Shown in pieces: positions 6,744 through 16,955 of a stretch of 64,000 nucleotides of DNA. The stretch is from a virus, in IMG/VR virus record IMGVR_UViG_3300023174_000122, positions 1 through 64,000 of that record. The stretch is one strand, 5' to 3'. Below the pieces are notes generated by a model. That model ran no database searches. It saw only the letters and a program-made list of their open reading frames with translations, and was not told where the DNA came from. Each line of letters begins with the position of its first letter. The stretch's first letter is position 1. Both the position numbers and the translations under genes were made by a program.

Positions 6744-9700
6744 ATGGCAGATTTTAATGTAGATGTTAATTTGCCAAGTGCAATAAATGTTGATATAACA
6801 TCACCAACACAAGCTTTAGCTACTAATATTTCAATTCCTGGGTCTCAAGGGCCAAGAGGAGAAAAAGGCAATCCTACATCAATAAATAGTTTAACTGCAG
6901 AAAATATTGTCATCACTGGTGTTAATGGTAATACGGTTTATGCTACTGGATTTAATACAATTTTTATTTCTGGTAATAGTGGATATTTTCAATCAGCAAT
7001 AAATAATTTAACAACTAATTTAAATTCAACTGGATCTTCTCTTCAAAGTAACATAAATACACTTTCATCTAATTTAAATTCTACTGGTTCAAATTTAGAA
7101 AATAAAATAACTTCCTTAAGTGGTGATGCAGTTCTTGAATACGGAAATCAAACTATTCAAGGTCAAAAAACTTTTACAGAAGATTTAATTGTACAAAAGA
7201 GTGGTTTCTTTTGGAGTGGTATTAAGATTGGTTTAAATTCAATTATAATAAATGAAGAAAGCATAAAAATCTCTGGAGATCCAGTAGTCGTACAATCTAC
7301 ATTTACGGGCTATACAGGAGATGTTTCAAATACATATGCTACTATCAATAGTCTTGTAAGTACTGGTAGTACGTTAGAAACTAAAATTGGATCATTAAGT
7401 GGGACATTAACTTCTAATTACGCAACGATTACTAATCTCGCATCTACTGGTGCCACTTTAACTTCTAGTATAAATTCTCTTAATTCTGCTTTTACTGGAT
7501 TTACTGGAAATCTTGATACAACATATGCAACCGATAGTCAATTAGCTACTACTGGAACAACTCTTGTTAATAGCATTAGTTCTCTTAGCGGAACTTTGAC
7601 TTCTAATTATGCAACTATTAGTAATCTCGCTAGCACTGGTTTAAAATTAGTTAATACCATAAGTTCATTGAGTGGTACTTTAACTTCGACATATGCGACA
7701 GTAACAAATTTAGCATCAACTGGCTCAACATTAGATGCTAAAATCAATAGTTTAAGTGGATATGTTACTGGTGCAGATGCAACATTGATTACGAATCTTG
7801 CTTCTACTGGATCCACTTTAAATTCCAGCATTAATTCCTTGAGTGGACTTTTCACTGGATATACTGGCACTTTAGATGCAACATATGCAACTGATTCACA
7901 ATTACAATCTACAGGAACATCTTTAAATAATTCAATAACTTCATTAAGTGGAACTTTGACTAGTACTTACGCTACAATATCAAATCTTGCTAGTACTGGC
8001 AGCACGTTAGATAACAAGATTGGCTCGTTAAGTGGTACGCTAACATCAACATACGCAACAATTACAAATTTAGCATCAACTGGTTCTACTTTAAATAATA
8101 GTATTAACTCTTTGAGCGGAACTCTTACTAGCACTTATGCAACAATTAATAATCTAGCAAGCACTGGTTCCACACTACAAAGCAACATAAGCTCAACAGG
8201 TAGCTCATTAGACAATAAGATTGGATCATTGAGTGGAACATTAACATCTACTTACGCTACTATCACTAATCTTGCTAGTACAGGCTCTACATTAAATACA
8301 AAAATCAATGAATTTAGCGGATATGTTAATACTCAAGATACTTCTATATCTAACAATTTAATTTCTACTGGTAATACTTTACAAAATAGTATAAATTCAC
8401 TTAGCGGCAGTTCAGTTCTACTTTATGGAGATCAAAGCATTGGCGGAGTTAAAACTTTCAGAGATAATGTTTATATTAATAATCTTTTTGTTACTGGAAC
8501 AGAAACGATTATTAGTACTAATAATTTTAATGTTCAAAGTCCGTATTTGCTTTTAAATCTTACTGGTGGCGCAGTAGATGGTGGAATTTTCTTTGTTACT
8601 GGAAGTGGATTAACTGGAATAAATAATAGTGGTCCTATCATTGGCTTTGATCATAGCAATAAATTTAAATTTGGAGTTAGTACCAGAAATAGCGACCTCT
8701 CAACTTTACCTGATATAGCATCAGTTCAAGATATTACTGCTTATAGCGGTTTTGTTGATGGCAAGTACTCAACCATAATAAATCTTGCTTCAACTGGAAG
8801 TACACTATCTACAAATCTAGCTAGTACAGGTTCAACTCTTCAAACAAATATCAATAATCTTAGTAACACCTATGCTACCATCACAAACCTTGCTTCGACT
8901 GGAAGTACGTTAGTAACCAATCTTGCTAGCACTGGCTCGACTTTAAACACAAAAATAAATAATCTCAGCGGTTACGTTAATTCTACTGGTAGCAATATCG
9001 TTTTCACAACTGGCAATCAAACTATCTCTGGAGATAAAATATTTAAAAATAATATAGTGATCGAACAGACTGGAATTTTTAGTGCAATTGATTTATCAGA
9101 TACAGATAGCATCTTATTAAGTGGCATAGATATTCAAATAGTTAGTGGGAGCATGACTTTAACAAATCCGCCAACTATTTCTGGAAATCCATTTATCACT
9201 GGCAATCTAGCTCTTTATGCGACAACAATAAATCTTGCTTCTACTGGAAATACTCTTAACAGTAATATAAATTCACTTAGCGGCACATTAACTTCTAATT
9301 ATGCTACTATTACCAACCTTGCTTCTACTGGAAGCACATTGGTTACAAATCTTGCGAGTACTGGCTCTACTTTAAATTCTAATATAAATTCACTTAGTGG
9401 AACTTTGACTAGTACTTACGCTACAATATCAAATCTTGCAAGCACTGGCAGCACTTTAGCAACTAATCTTGCTAACACTGGCTCGACTTTAAATTCTAGT
9501 ATTAACTCTTTGAGCGGAACTTTAACATCTACTTATGCGACAATTAATAATCTAGGTTCAACTGGTAATACGTTGGTAACCAATCTTGCGAGTACTGGTT
9601 CTACTTTAAATACCAGAATAAATAATCTTAGTGGTTATATAAATTCTACATCTAGCAACATCGTTTTTACAACTGGAAATCAAACTATTTCTGGAGTCAA

Positions 9701-11261
9701 AAGTTTTGCTCAAGACACAACATTTGGCGACTCGGCGCAGGGTGACTTTTTAGTTATTTCTGGTAATAATTTTACAGTCTACGGAAGTGGTAATTTTACT
9801 AGTGGGCTTTTTGTTAATGGCAACGCAGTACTAACTGGAGTTAATTTAACTCCATACGCAACAACAGCTAACCTCGCTTCAACTGGTTCAACTTTAACAA
9901 ATAGTATTAATTCATTAAGCGGAACTCTTACTGGAAATTACGCTACAATCTTAAATCTTGCATCTACTGGAAATACATTAAATACTAGAATAAATTCATT
10001 AAGTGGTACATTAACTGGGAACTATCTTACAACTTCATCTGCTTCTAGTGCTTATGCAACTATAACTAATCTAATAAGCACTGGATCTACTTTAAACTCT
10101 AATATAAATTCTTTAAGTGGTACATTAACATCAACTTATGCTACCATTACTAATCTCGGATTAACTGGTAGTACATTAGCGACTAATCTTGCTTCAACTG
10201 GCTCTACTTTAAATACAAGAATAAATAATCTCAGTGGCTATATAAATTCTTCAAGTAGTAATATTGTATTTACAACTGGCAATCAAACTATTAGTGGAAA
10301 CAAAACATTCCAAACTTCTCAAGTTAATATAACTGGATCTAGTTTAAACTTTGGAGATATTATTAACCTTGGAACACCAGTAATATTCACCCAAAGTAAT
10401 AATACTACAACCCAAGTAATTGATTCTATTGATACTAATGTTCAGATAACAAGAGGAAGTCGGTTTGGCATTTATAACCCAAGCCAAGAAGGTGGATGGA
10501 ATGGAAGTGGACCAATTTATACAGAATGGAATGGTGACGGATGGAGTGATTTAACTAACATTGCTGATAGAACTTATTATACTTTCTATGATTTAGCTCA
10601 AGCCTATGGACAAAACATAGGTAATTATATAGTTGGTAAAGAATTAGTAATGTATGATTATTATAATAATAAATATTATAAATTTTATTTTACAAACTGG
10701 CAACCAGGTGGATCAAGTTCATGGAATGGCGAAGAAGACGAAGGAGTTATTACTTATGCAGGTTTTGAATATACAAGAACAAGAATTTTTTCAGCTAATA
10801 AATCTGAAATTAATGGTTCAAATGTAGGTGGATATCTTGATCTTAAAAATAGACTTTTTATTAATGGCACAGGAGTTCTTTTAAGTGGAGAAGCTGGCAA
10901 AGTTCCCGATACGGTTGTACAAACTACTGGAACTCAAACTATAATTGGAAGTAAAGCATTTTCAGCAGCTACAACATTTTCAGCAGCATCAACATTTAAT
11001 TCTGCAGTTAATTTTAATAACAATATAACAGTAGCTCAAACTGGCATATTTAGTAGCATGGATGTATTTGTTGATGAGATGAGTATTTCTGGAATTAATT
11101 TAACACTAACAAGCGGCAATTTAATTTTAGCAGGTCCTACTGGAATACCATCAACTACAGGAGCAAGTGGAGTTAAGGGAACAATTGTTTGGAATACTGG
11201 ATTTTTATATGTTTGCACAAACACTAATTCTTGGCGCAGAGCAGCTCTAAGCACTTGGTAA
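6744..11261 (+). CDS. Long tail fibre with tandem repeats
   Basis: 1505 residues. A short N-terminal domain is followed by a collagen-like GSQGPRGEKGNP segment (about 32-43). A very long array of repeats follows, of the form YATITNLASTGSTL plus INSLSGTLTS; the LASTG core occurs more than 20 times. Interspersed TTGNQTISG blocks introduce beta-structured inserts. The C-terminus carries a globular region (about 1200-1400) and the ending GTIVWNTGFLYVCTNTNSW, a form common at fibre tips. The repeats suggest a trimeric coiled or beta-helical shaft. It would bind the host surface. Repeats are nearly identical in protein but vary at synonymous sites. No Shine-Dalgarno sequence; coupled to the gene before. 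Confidence 0.8.
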   Translation: MADFNVDVNLPSAINVDITSPTQALATNISIPGSQGPRGEKGNPTSINSLTAENIVITGVNGNTVYATGFNTIFISGNSGYFQSAINNLTTNLNSTGSSLQSNINTLSSNLNSTGSNLENKITSLSGDAVLEYGNQTIQGQKTFTEDLIVQKSGFFWSGIKIGLNSIIINEESIKISGDPVVVQSTFTGYTGDVSNTYATINSLVSTGSTLETKIGSLSGTLTSNYATITNLASTGATLTSSINSLNSAFTGFTGNLDTTYATDSQLATTGTTLVNSISSLSGTLTSNYATISNLASTGLKLVNTISSLSGTLTSTYATVTNLASTGSTLDAKINSLSGYVTGADATLITNLASTGSTLNSSINSLSGLFTGYTGTLDATYATDSQLQSTGTSLNNSITSLSGTLTSTYATISNLASTGSTLDNKIGSLSGTLTSTYATITNLASTGSTLNNSINSLSGTLTSTYATINNLASTGSTLQSNISSTGSSLDNKIGSLSGTLTSTYATITNLASTGSTLNTKINEFSGYVNTQDTSISNNLISTGNTLQNSINSLSGSSVLLYGDQSIGGVKTFRDNVYINNLFVTGTETIISTNNFNVQSPYLLLNLTGGAVDGGIFFVTGSGLTGINNSGPIIGFDHSNKFKFGVSTRNSDLSTLPDIASVQDITAYSGFVDGKYSTIINLASTGSTLSTNLASTGSTLQTNINNLSNTYATITNLASTGSTLVTNLASTGSTLNTKINNLSGYVNSTGSNIVFTTGNQTISGDKIFKNNIVIEQTGIFSAIDLSDTDSILLSGIDIQIVSGSMTLTNPPTISGNPFITGNLALYATTINLASTGNTLNSNINSLSGTLTSNYATITNLASTGSTLVTNLASTGSTLNSNINSLSGTLTSTYATISNLASTGSTLATNLANTGSTLNSSINSLSGTLTSTYATINNLGSTGNTLVTNLASTGSTLNTRINNLSGYINSTSSNIVFTTGNQTISGVKSFAQDTTFGDSAQGDFLVISGNNFTVYGSGNFTSGLFVNGNAVLTGVNLTPYATTANLASTGSTLTNSINSLSGTLTGNYATILNLASTGNTLNTRINSLSGTLTGNYLTTSSASSAYATITNLISTGSTLNSNINSLSGTLTSTYATITNLGLTGSTLATNLASTGSTLNTRINNLSGYINSSSSNIVFTTGNQTISGNKTFQTSQVNITGSSLNFGDIINLGTPVIFTQSNNTTTQVIDSIDTNVQITRGSRFGIYNPSQEGGWNGSGPIYTEWNGDGWSDLTNIADRTYYTFYDLAQAYGQNIGNYIVGKELVMYDYYNNKYYKFYFTNWQPGGSSSWNGEEDEGVITYAGFEYTRTRIFSANKSEINGSNVGGYLDLKNRLFINGTGVLLSGEAGKVPDTVVQTTGTQTIIGSKAFSAATTFSAASTFNSAVNFNNNITVAQTGIFSSMDVFVDEMSISGINLTLTSGNLILAGPTGIPSTTGASGVKGTIVWNTGFLYVCTNTNSWRRAALSTW
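7330..10250 (+). repeat. Degenerate tandem repeats coding the fibre shaft
   Basis: Repeats of mostly about 25-60 codons encode YATI-NLASTGSTL-INSLSGTLTS units. The DNA copies use different synonymous codons, so they are diverged at the DNA level although the peptide is conserved. Confidence 0.7.
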
Positions 11262-11264
11262 AAT

Positions 11265-13457
11265 ATGGCCAAAATATCAATTAAAAAATATACTGATCCA
11301 TATATTAATAATGTTTGTTTATTTCTTCCATTTAATAGTAATTTTAATGATAATTCAAAAAATAACTCTTCTGTTACTGCATATGGAAATCCACAGATTA
11401 GCTCGACTCAAAGCAAATTTGGAGGGGCATCGGCTTATTTTCATGGATATGGAGATTATTTAGACGTTTCTAATTTGCCTAGCGATTATTTAAGTCAAGA
11501 TTTTACTATTGAAGCCTGGGTTTGGATAGATGACTCTAAATATAATTCTTGTTTATTTAATACATTTCCACACAACTCTTTTGGAGTTAGTTTAAATAGA
11601 CAAGATGCAGGACGTAAAACATCTTTTGGTATTGGTAATGGTACATATTGGTATGCAGGAATTGAGAGCGATACTCTATTATCTTTTAATACATGGCAGC
11701 ATATAGCTTTCGTAAGAAGTAATAATACTATAACTTTATATGAGAATGGAATAGCTCGTGTTTCTACTAATTATCTGCCAACTGGATTTGGTACTTCTTG
11801 CAGAATTGGATCAATCACATGGATTTATGGTTTAAATAACGAAGAATATAAAGGCTATATGCAAGATTTTAGAATCACAAAAGGAATAGCAAGATATACT
11901 TCTAATTTTACGCCAAGATCAATCCTACCAAATAATGATAAATTAAATATTAAAAAAATAATAGAAGGCTCTCAAGTATCCTCTCTTTCAGGACTCTCTC
12001 TTTGGTTAAAAGCAGACGCAGGAGTAACTATGGGAGGAGGCAATGTAAATACTTGGGCAGATCAAAGTCCAAATGGAAATAATGCTACTGGTCCAGCTAC
12101 CAAAAAACCAACTTTTGTTAGTAATGGTATAAATGGCAAACCAGCAATGTCGTTTAACGGAACAACACAATTATTTACAATCAATGATAGTAATTCTTTA
12201 GATCTAATAAGATTTTCAATTTATGTTGTTCTAAAAAGAAATGCAAATGGAACTGGTAATGAGTTTGTACTTGTAAAAAATCCAAATAATAGTAGTGATG
12301 CTCCAGTATATTACCACCTTGCAAAAGTGAATGGAAGTAATAGCAGGTTTATAGCATACACCACAAGTGGGTATGCGTCTAATATTGATACTCTTGTAGA
12401 TTTAGGAGATGGAGCAGCAAGAATAATGTCATTTATTTATAACGGAACTACCAATGATTCTTATGTAAATGGAATAAAAACCGACTCTACTTACGGATAT
12501 GGAGATATAATTACTTCCACAGGCTCTCTTCAAATTGGAGGATCTGATCAGTCGCTGAGTGGTGCTCAATGGTATTTCAATGGATATATTAGTGAAATTA
12601 TAATATTTAACAGAGCACTAAATACTACTGAACACCTTTCTGTAACGAATTATTTAAATGATAAGTATGCTTTATATACTTCCAGCAATATAAAAAATGG
12701 TAAATTAAAAATATTATTTCCAGAATTATCATTAGATCAAATCTTTTTGCGCCTTGAATCAGATAAAAATATTACTTTAAATGGTAGCAATGTATCTGCT
12801 TGGGGTGATTTAAGCGGAGGAACTAGAAACTTTTCTCAAGCTGCAGATGATAATCAACCAATATTTTTGAATGGAGGATTAGAATTTCAAGCAAGTCAAC
12901 AATATAACGATTCAAATGCAGATTATATGGAAAATACAAACAATCCTTCTGATATTAATAATATCACTGGACCATATACATTTGCTGTTGTAGCTAATTT
13001 AAATTTAGGTCTTTCTACTTTTATTAATGCTTCTTCAAATAATCCATATAGAAGAAAATTATCTTGTTATTATTATAATGACGGTGATACAAGTTCTTTA
13101 GGTATAAGCAATGGTCCTGGTGATGGATACGGATCATCTATATCTAATCCACCAATAGATATTGGACAGAAAAATATTATTATTATCAGAGTTGTATCTA
13201 ATACTCAGGTAGATTATTTCATTAATAATACTAAGATATCTCAAAATGATGCCAATCTTAATTTAAATCCTGGAATTACTACACCAACGCCACTCTATCT
13301 TGGGGCTGCAAGAGGATTCGGAGGAGGAGGATATAATGCTGAAGCTAGTTGGGGTAATCCAGTTATTTATGATTTATTTTTATATAATAAAAGTTTAACA
13401 GAATCAGAAGTGGTAGCATTAAAATATTATTTAAATAATAAACATGGTATATATTAA
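11265..13457 (+). CDS. LamG/concanavalin-like adhesin
   Basis: 730 residues with three lectin-like units. Unit 1 (about 10-220) has the LamG-3 signatures GGASAYFHGYGDYLDV, FTIEAWVWID, WQHIAFVRS and a DFRITKGIARYT ending. Unit 2 (about 235-465) begins LSGLSLWLKADAGV with WADQSPNGNNAT and GKPAMSFNGTTQ. Unit 3 (about 480-730) begins LDQIFLRLESDKN with a similar layout. Such domains bind carbohydrates or surface proteins. With the fibre immediately upstream (three-base gap) it is a likely receptor-binding or polysaccharide-binding virion protein. No catalytic motif was seen. Confidence 0.75.
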   Translation: MAKISIKKYTDPYINNVCLFLPFNSNFNDNSKNNSSVTAYGNPQISSTQSKFGGASAYFHGYGDYLDVSNLPSDYLSQDFTIEAWVWIDDSKYNSCLFNTFPHNSFGVSLNRQDAGRKTSFGIGNGTYWYAGIESDTLLSFNTWQHIAFVRSNNTITLYENGIARVSTNYLPTGFGTSCRIGSITWIYGLNNEEYKGYMQDFRITKGIARYTSNFTPRSILPNNDKLNIKKIIEGSQVSSLSGLSLWLKADAGVTMGGGNVNTWADQSPNGNNATGPATKKPTFVSNGINGKPAMSFNGTTQLFTINDSNSLDLIRFSIYVVLKRNANGTGNEFVLVKNPNNSSDAPVYYHLAKVNGSNSRFIAYTTSGYASNIDTLVDLGDGAARIMSFIYNGTTNDSYVNGIKTDSTYGYGDIITSTGSLQIGGSDQSLSGAQWYFNGYISEIIIFNRALNTTEHLSVTNYLNDKYALYTSSNIKNGKLKILFPELSLDQIFLRLESDKNITLNGSNVSAWGDLSGGTRNFSQAADDNQPIFLNGGLEFQASQQYNDSNADYMENTNNPSDINNITGPYTFAVVANLNLGLSTFINASSNNPYRRKLSCYYYNDGDTSSLGISNGPGDGYGSSISNPPIDIGQKNIIIIRVVSNTQVDYFINNTKISQNDANLNLNPGITTPTPLYLGAARGFGGGGYNAEASWGNPVIYDLFLYNKSLTESEVVALKYYLNNKHGIY

Positions 13458-13465
13458 AGTGTAAT
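13458..13465 (+). promoter_or_regulatory. Candidate late promoter AGTGTAAT before neck operon
   Basis: AGTGTAAT starts directly after the adhesin stop codon and ends nine bases before ATG 13475. No Shine-Dalgarno sequence is present. It would start the neck-gene operon 13475-16001. Confidence 0.45.
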
Positions 13466-13474
13466 ATCTATTAT

Positions 13475-14116
13475 ATGACCAATAAAATTGTAGATATATC
13501 AGACGAAATTTATCGCGAATTAGGCGAGCCAAGTGATATTAGCATCCCTAGCATAGCTTTTTGGCTAAGAACGAATTTGGGCAAATTAAACATTTTAATT
13601 AATAAAAAATACTCAATTAGTACATTAGACTTTGAGGTGGACGCAATAGAAAATGAAGTTTTCACAATAATAGAAAAATCAATCTTCAAGAAAATGTATA
13701 ATATACATTATTATGATAGACAGATTATAAAATTGATAGGAAGATCTAACAATATAAATCTTATAAGCACAGATACCAGTAATAGCGGAGATAATGTAAC
13801 TACTGGATCAGCAAATTCTGATACAATTGAAATCTCAGAAAATGGTTTTTCTTATAAAAAAGCTAATAGTGAAAGCACTAGCCAAATTTATAAAAGAGCA
13901 ACAGAAGCTATCAAAGCCAATACTCAATTTGTTCGACAATTAGGTTTAAATTTTGTAGAATTAAAAAAACAAGAAACAGAAGAATTAAAAATGTTAACTC
14001 AAAGTTATAATTTAAATCGAGTCAATCCATTACAGATTGCAGGAGATGATATATATCAAGAAGGTAATAGACCTTATAATTACGAGTCTAATATTAGAAG
14101 CCTAGAGAATTTATAA
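13475..14116 (+). CDS. Head-tail connector (adaptor) candidate
   Basis: 213 residues, mostly helical. The N-terminus DEIYRELGEPSDISIPSI followed by AFWLRTNLGKLN resembles the start of connector proteins that dock under the portal. The middle (about 95-130) is a Ser/Thr/Asn linker, and a helical C-terminus follows. It is the first of four compact genes before the tail tube, the usual place for adaptor, stopper, completion and terminator proteins. Family assignment is by order and general look. Confidence 0.5.
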   Translation: MTNKIVDISDEIYRELGEPSDISIPSIAFWLRTNLGKLNILINKKYSISTLDFEVDAIENEVFTIIEKSIFKKMYNIHYYDRQIIKLIGRSNNINLISTDTSNSGDNVTTGSANSDTIEISENGFSYKKANSESTSQIYKRATEAIKANTQFVRQLGLNFVELKKQETEELKMLTQSYNLNRVNPLQIAGDDIYQEGNRPYNYESNIRSLENL

Positions 14117-14117
14117 T

Positions 14118-14561
14118 ATGGCATCGCTGATACTAAGTTCAGAAATAGCCGCCTATAAACAAGCGATAAATGATCATTTTGATACTTTCAAAAGGTTAAT
14201 AACTGTTCATAAAACTCCAGTTAAAAGAATAACTATATCAACTGCTAATCCACAGATAGTAGGATATCAAACTGATTCGGTAGAAGAACAAATCGAATAT
14301 GTTTCACAAAGTGAAAATTTTTATGCCATAGTTAAATATGAAGATCGCAATAATCAAGATATAGTAGAACAAATACAAATTAAAACAAACAACCAAGTCG
14401 TATCAATCAAAGTAAAAAGCGATGCTAGAAACTATATATTAAATAGCAAAACAGAAAAAATTACTTTTGATGATAAAAGTTTTAATGTAGTAAGCGCAGA
14501 TATAATCAAAAATTATCAAGGGTTAATATATTATCTTTTTTATATAGAAGAAACAAAGTAA
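14118..14561 (+). CDS. Head-closure/stopper candidate
   Basis: 147 residues; a short N-terminal helical part followed by alternating beta strands. It follows the adaptor candidate with the TAATATG junction and precedes the tail-completion candidate by one base. A stopper (gp16/gpFII-type) role is a guess from order; no diagnostic motif seen. Confidence 0.4.
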   Translation: MASLILSSEIAAYKQAINDHFDTFKRLITVHKTPVKRITISTANPQIVGYQTDSVEEQIEYVSQSENFYAIVKYEDRNNQDIVEQIQIKTNNQVVSIKVKSDARNYILNSKTEKITFDDKSFNVVSADIIKNYQGLIYYLFYIEETK

Positions 14562-14562
14562 A

Positions 14563-15153
14563 ATGGGCTCTGTAAATTACGCTTCGGTAAGAGAAAAAAT
14601 TAAAAATTCAAAAAAATTAGAAAATTTAGTGGATAAAAGAATCAATAATGGTATTGAAGAAGCAAAGAATAATTTCATATCTCAATTTGAAGAACACCCA
14701 GTCACTCAAGAAATAAAGAGTGGTCCAAACGCAGGAAATGATTCTGGGACTTTAAACGGCAAAGGAAATCTTTTTAGTTTCATAGGTTTTGAAGCAGGAT
14801 CAAATCCTATTGGTCCAGTTTCTAACTTCTTAAAAAACGCATTCCAAGTTAAAAAATTAAAGACTGGAGTTTCTAAGTCTAAAATTGTTATGAATTATAA
14901 ACTTTACTATCCTACAGAAAAAGATTTAGATGCTTTGACTCCAATGCCTTGGGAACCAGGAAATAGCTGGTTAATTAAAATTGAAAAAGGAATATCTGGT
15001 TTTAGTAATTACGTTAATAAAGCTTTTGGAAAAGGCAGGTCTGGAAGTGGTTTACAGTCTGAAAATAATGTGCGATCTGGTAATTTTAAACCAACTAAAT
15101 ACGTATCAGAAATAGTTAACGACTTCTTAAAAAGTGTAAAGAAGATTAAATGA
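14563..15153 (+). CDS. Tail-completion (HK97 gp10-like) candidate
   Basis: 196 residues, basic. The central stretch EEHPVTQEIKSGPNAGN, then GKGNLFSFIGF, has the look of neck proteins in large phages, where such a glycine-rich loop follows an N-terminal helix. The C-terminal helix is Lys-rich. Its stop overlaps the next start as ATGA (15150-15153). The function of joining head to tail tube is inferred. Confidence 0.45.
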   Translation: MGSVNYASVREKIKNSKKLENLVDKRINNGIEEAKNNFISQFEEHPVTQEIKSGPNAGNDSGTLNGKGNLFSFIGFEAGSNPIGPVSNFLKNAFQVKKLKTGVSKSKIVMNYKLYYPTEKDLDALTPMPWEPGNSWLIKIEKGISGFSNYVNKAFGKGRSGSGLQSENNVRSGNFKPTKYVSEIVNDFLKSVKKIK

Positions 15154-16001
15154 AGACGCAGTTTGATAATCTAGTTACGTCTAGCATGATGCTATTTATT
15201 GATCATAAATTATGCTCAAAAGGAGAAGCTTTTACTAATTATAGTGGTCAAATATACCCTATTGAAAGTAGTTATTATTCTTATAATACGTATGCTTTAC
15301 CATTTAGACAAATTATAGCTGATAGTTCAATTAGTGGCGCTAATATTATGTCTGGAGTTTATGTTGGCAATACATTCACTCCTGTAAATACAAGTAATCT
15401 AATAGGAATCAACCATTATAGAGGTCAAGCCTATTTCAGCGGTTTAGCAAGTAATACCTTGAGCGGTAGATATTCTGTAAAAGATTTTAATGTATATTTA
15501 ACAAATAAACCAGAAGAAGAGATATTATTTGAAACTCAATATAAAGTAAGGCCAAAAATAGCTCAAAGTTTAACTGGATTAGCTGATAATACCGAAACAA
15601 TTCCATCTATATTCATAAAAAGTAATGGTGGGGTAAATGAGCCATTTGGCTTTGGGGGTATTAAAAATACTATGTTAGATATAAGAGCTATTGTTATAGC
15701 TGATAATTTATACAATTTAGATGCTGTTTGCTCAATTCTAAGAGATACAAATAATAATTTTGTTTATACAATTGAATCTAGCGATTTAGGGCTAGATAAT
15801 TTAGGCAATTTCACTAGTGGTTACTATAACTATAATAATATAGTTAATAATAAGATAAATAGCACAGATAAGCTCTATATAGAAGAGGTAAGAGTGAGTA
15901 AAGTACCAAATTTAGGATTTAATAGTTCTAATTATAAAAATACTTTATTCACTGCTTTTATTGATTTTACTCTAAGAAAAATTAGAGGAAATTTAAATTA
16001 A
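15150..16001 (+). CDS. Neck/tail-terminator candidate
   Basis: 283 residues, beta-rich, with many Asn, Ser and Tyr. The C-terminal block FTAFIDFTLRKIRG is a regular amphipathic strand-helix ending. It is the last gene of the four-gene neck operon, directly before the tail-tube gene, the usual place of a tail terminator. At 283 residues it is larger than classical terminators (about 130-170), so an extra domain or another role is possible. Confidence 0.4.
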   Translation: MKTQFDNLVTSSMMLFIDHKLCSKGEAFTNYSGQIYPIESSYYSYNTYALPFRQIIADSSISGANIMSGVYVGNTFTPVNTSNLIGINHYRGQAYFSGLASNTLSGRYSVKDFNVYLTNKPEEEILFETQYKVRPKIAQSLTGLADNTETIPSIFIKSNGGVNEPFGFGGIKNTMLDIRAIVIADNLYNLDAVCSILRDTNNNFVYTIESSDLGLDNLGNFTSGYYNYNNIVNNKINSTDKLYIEEVRVSKVPNLGFNSSNYKNTLFTAFIDFTLRKIRGNLN

Positions 16002-16024
16002 AAGTTCTCATGCAACCTTATTTA

Positions 16025-16031
16025 ATGTAAT
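16025..16031 (+). promoter_or_regulatory. Promoter-like ATGTAAT before tail-tube gene
   Basis: ATGTAAT lies in the 60-base gap before the tail-tube gene, 30 bases from its ATG, leaving room for the ribosome binding site TAGGAGA. It is a weaker match to AGTGTAAT. Confidence 0.3.
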
Positions 16032-16061
16032 TTCAAGTGAATTGATAGGAGATAAAAATAT

Positions 16062-16880
16062 ATGGGAAATGTAACATACTATCCAGCACAAAAACTAACA
16101 GTTGGAGGAACAGAAATTAATCTAGTTCAAAGCGCCGATGTAGACTTCAGTATTAGTCGTCAAGACGTTTTTGAATTCGGCAATCTTTATGCTATTGATA
16201 ATATCCAAGTTGAACCACCTACTGCTACTTTAAATTTTTCTTATATTCTTGCTACTGGAATTAATAATCATACTCTTTTAGGTTTAAATAATTTTGATAC
16301 TTTATTAGGTGACGTAGCTGGCAAACAATATATATTGAGCGGAGCAGGAGCACTAACAATCCCTAGCGGACTAATAAGTTCTTATGCTGTAGAAGCTTCT
16401 GTAGGAAATTTACCAACAGTCACAGTTAGCGTTCAAGCTCTTGATGCTACATATGTTGCTGGAACTCCAAGTTATCCACTCGTAGGTACAAATTCTGATA
16501 TTAATGTTATTCGTCCAGACGAAATTGTTGTTACCATCGCAGGTACCGCATACGAATGTAGATCTTTTAGTTTCTCGCTTGATATCCCACGCGAATATAT
16601 AAATAAATTGGGTGCATTAACACCAATTGCTAATATTATTTCTGGTCCACCTAAAGTTTCAGTTGACGCAGAAATTATTCTAAGGGATAGCGCTAATCCT
16701 AAATTCGCTAATAATAGCAAAAATAACGTAAGTATAGCTTGCGGAAGTTTAACTTATACTATTAGTGATGCTAGATTAGCCAACTTCACAACTAATACAA
16801 CTTTAGATGACATCCAAGTTGCATCAATCTCACTAGAAGCTCCTGTCAAATCTGCTGCTGCAATTGCGATCCCTGGTTAA
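16062..16880 (+). CDS. Major tail tube protein candidate
   Basis: 272 residues, beta-rich, Ala/Thr/Val-rich, without cysteine-rich or low-complexity parts. It starts after TAGGAGA, one of the strong ribosome binding sites, implying high expression. It lies after the neck genes and before the chaperone pair and tape measure, exactly where the tube protein belongs. The repeating strand pattern (VTVSVQALDATYV, then IVVTIAGTAYECRSFSFSLD) fits the tube fold. Tube rings would polymerise around the tape measure. Confidence 0.65.
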   Translation: MGNVTYYPAQKLTVGGTEINLVQSADVDFSISRQDVFEFGNLYAIDNIQVEPPTATLNFSYILATGINNHTLLGLNNFDTLLGDVAGKQYILSGAGALTIPSGLISSYAVEASVGNLPTVTVSVQALDATYVAGTPSYPLVGTNSDINVIRPDEIVVTIAGTAYECRSFSFSLDIPREYINKLGALTPIANIISGPPKVSVDAEIILRDSANPKFANNSKNNVSIACGSLTYTISDARLANFTTNTTLDDIQVASISLEAPVKSAAAIAIPG

Positions 16881-16895
16881 GAATTTTAATTATTA

Positions 16896-16901
16896 TATAA
16901 T
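16896..16901 (+). promoter_or_regulatory. TATAAT box ahead of chaperone operon
   Basis: A perfect TATAAT lies 15 bases after the tube gene stop and 54 bases before ATG 16956. No convincing -35 box is 16-18 bases upstream. AT-rich DNA makes chance matches common. Confidence 0.3.
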
Positions 16902-16955
16902 AAATTAGACTTTCGGTTTGGTTTGGCGTATGATAATTTAAAGGTTAAAGGTGTT

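Noticed and set aside
7607-7870. Antisense frame opposite the fibre repeats
   Set aside because: Open only because the repeat has few antisense stops.
7330-10250. Repeats that could be mistaken for a CRISPR array
   Set aside because: Spacing and sequence vary, and the repeats encode a regular peptide.
16923-16955. TTG start eleven codons upstream of the small chaperone-operon gene
   Set aside because: A ribosome binding site sits before ATG 16956 instead.
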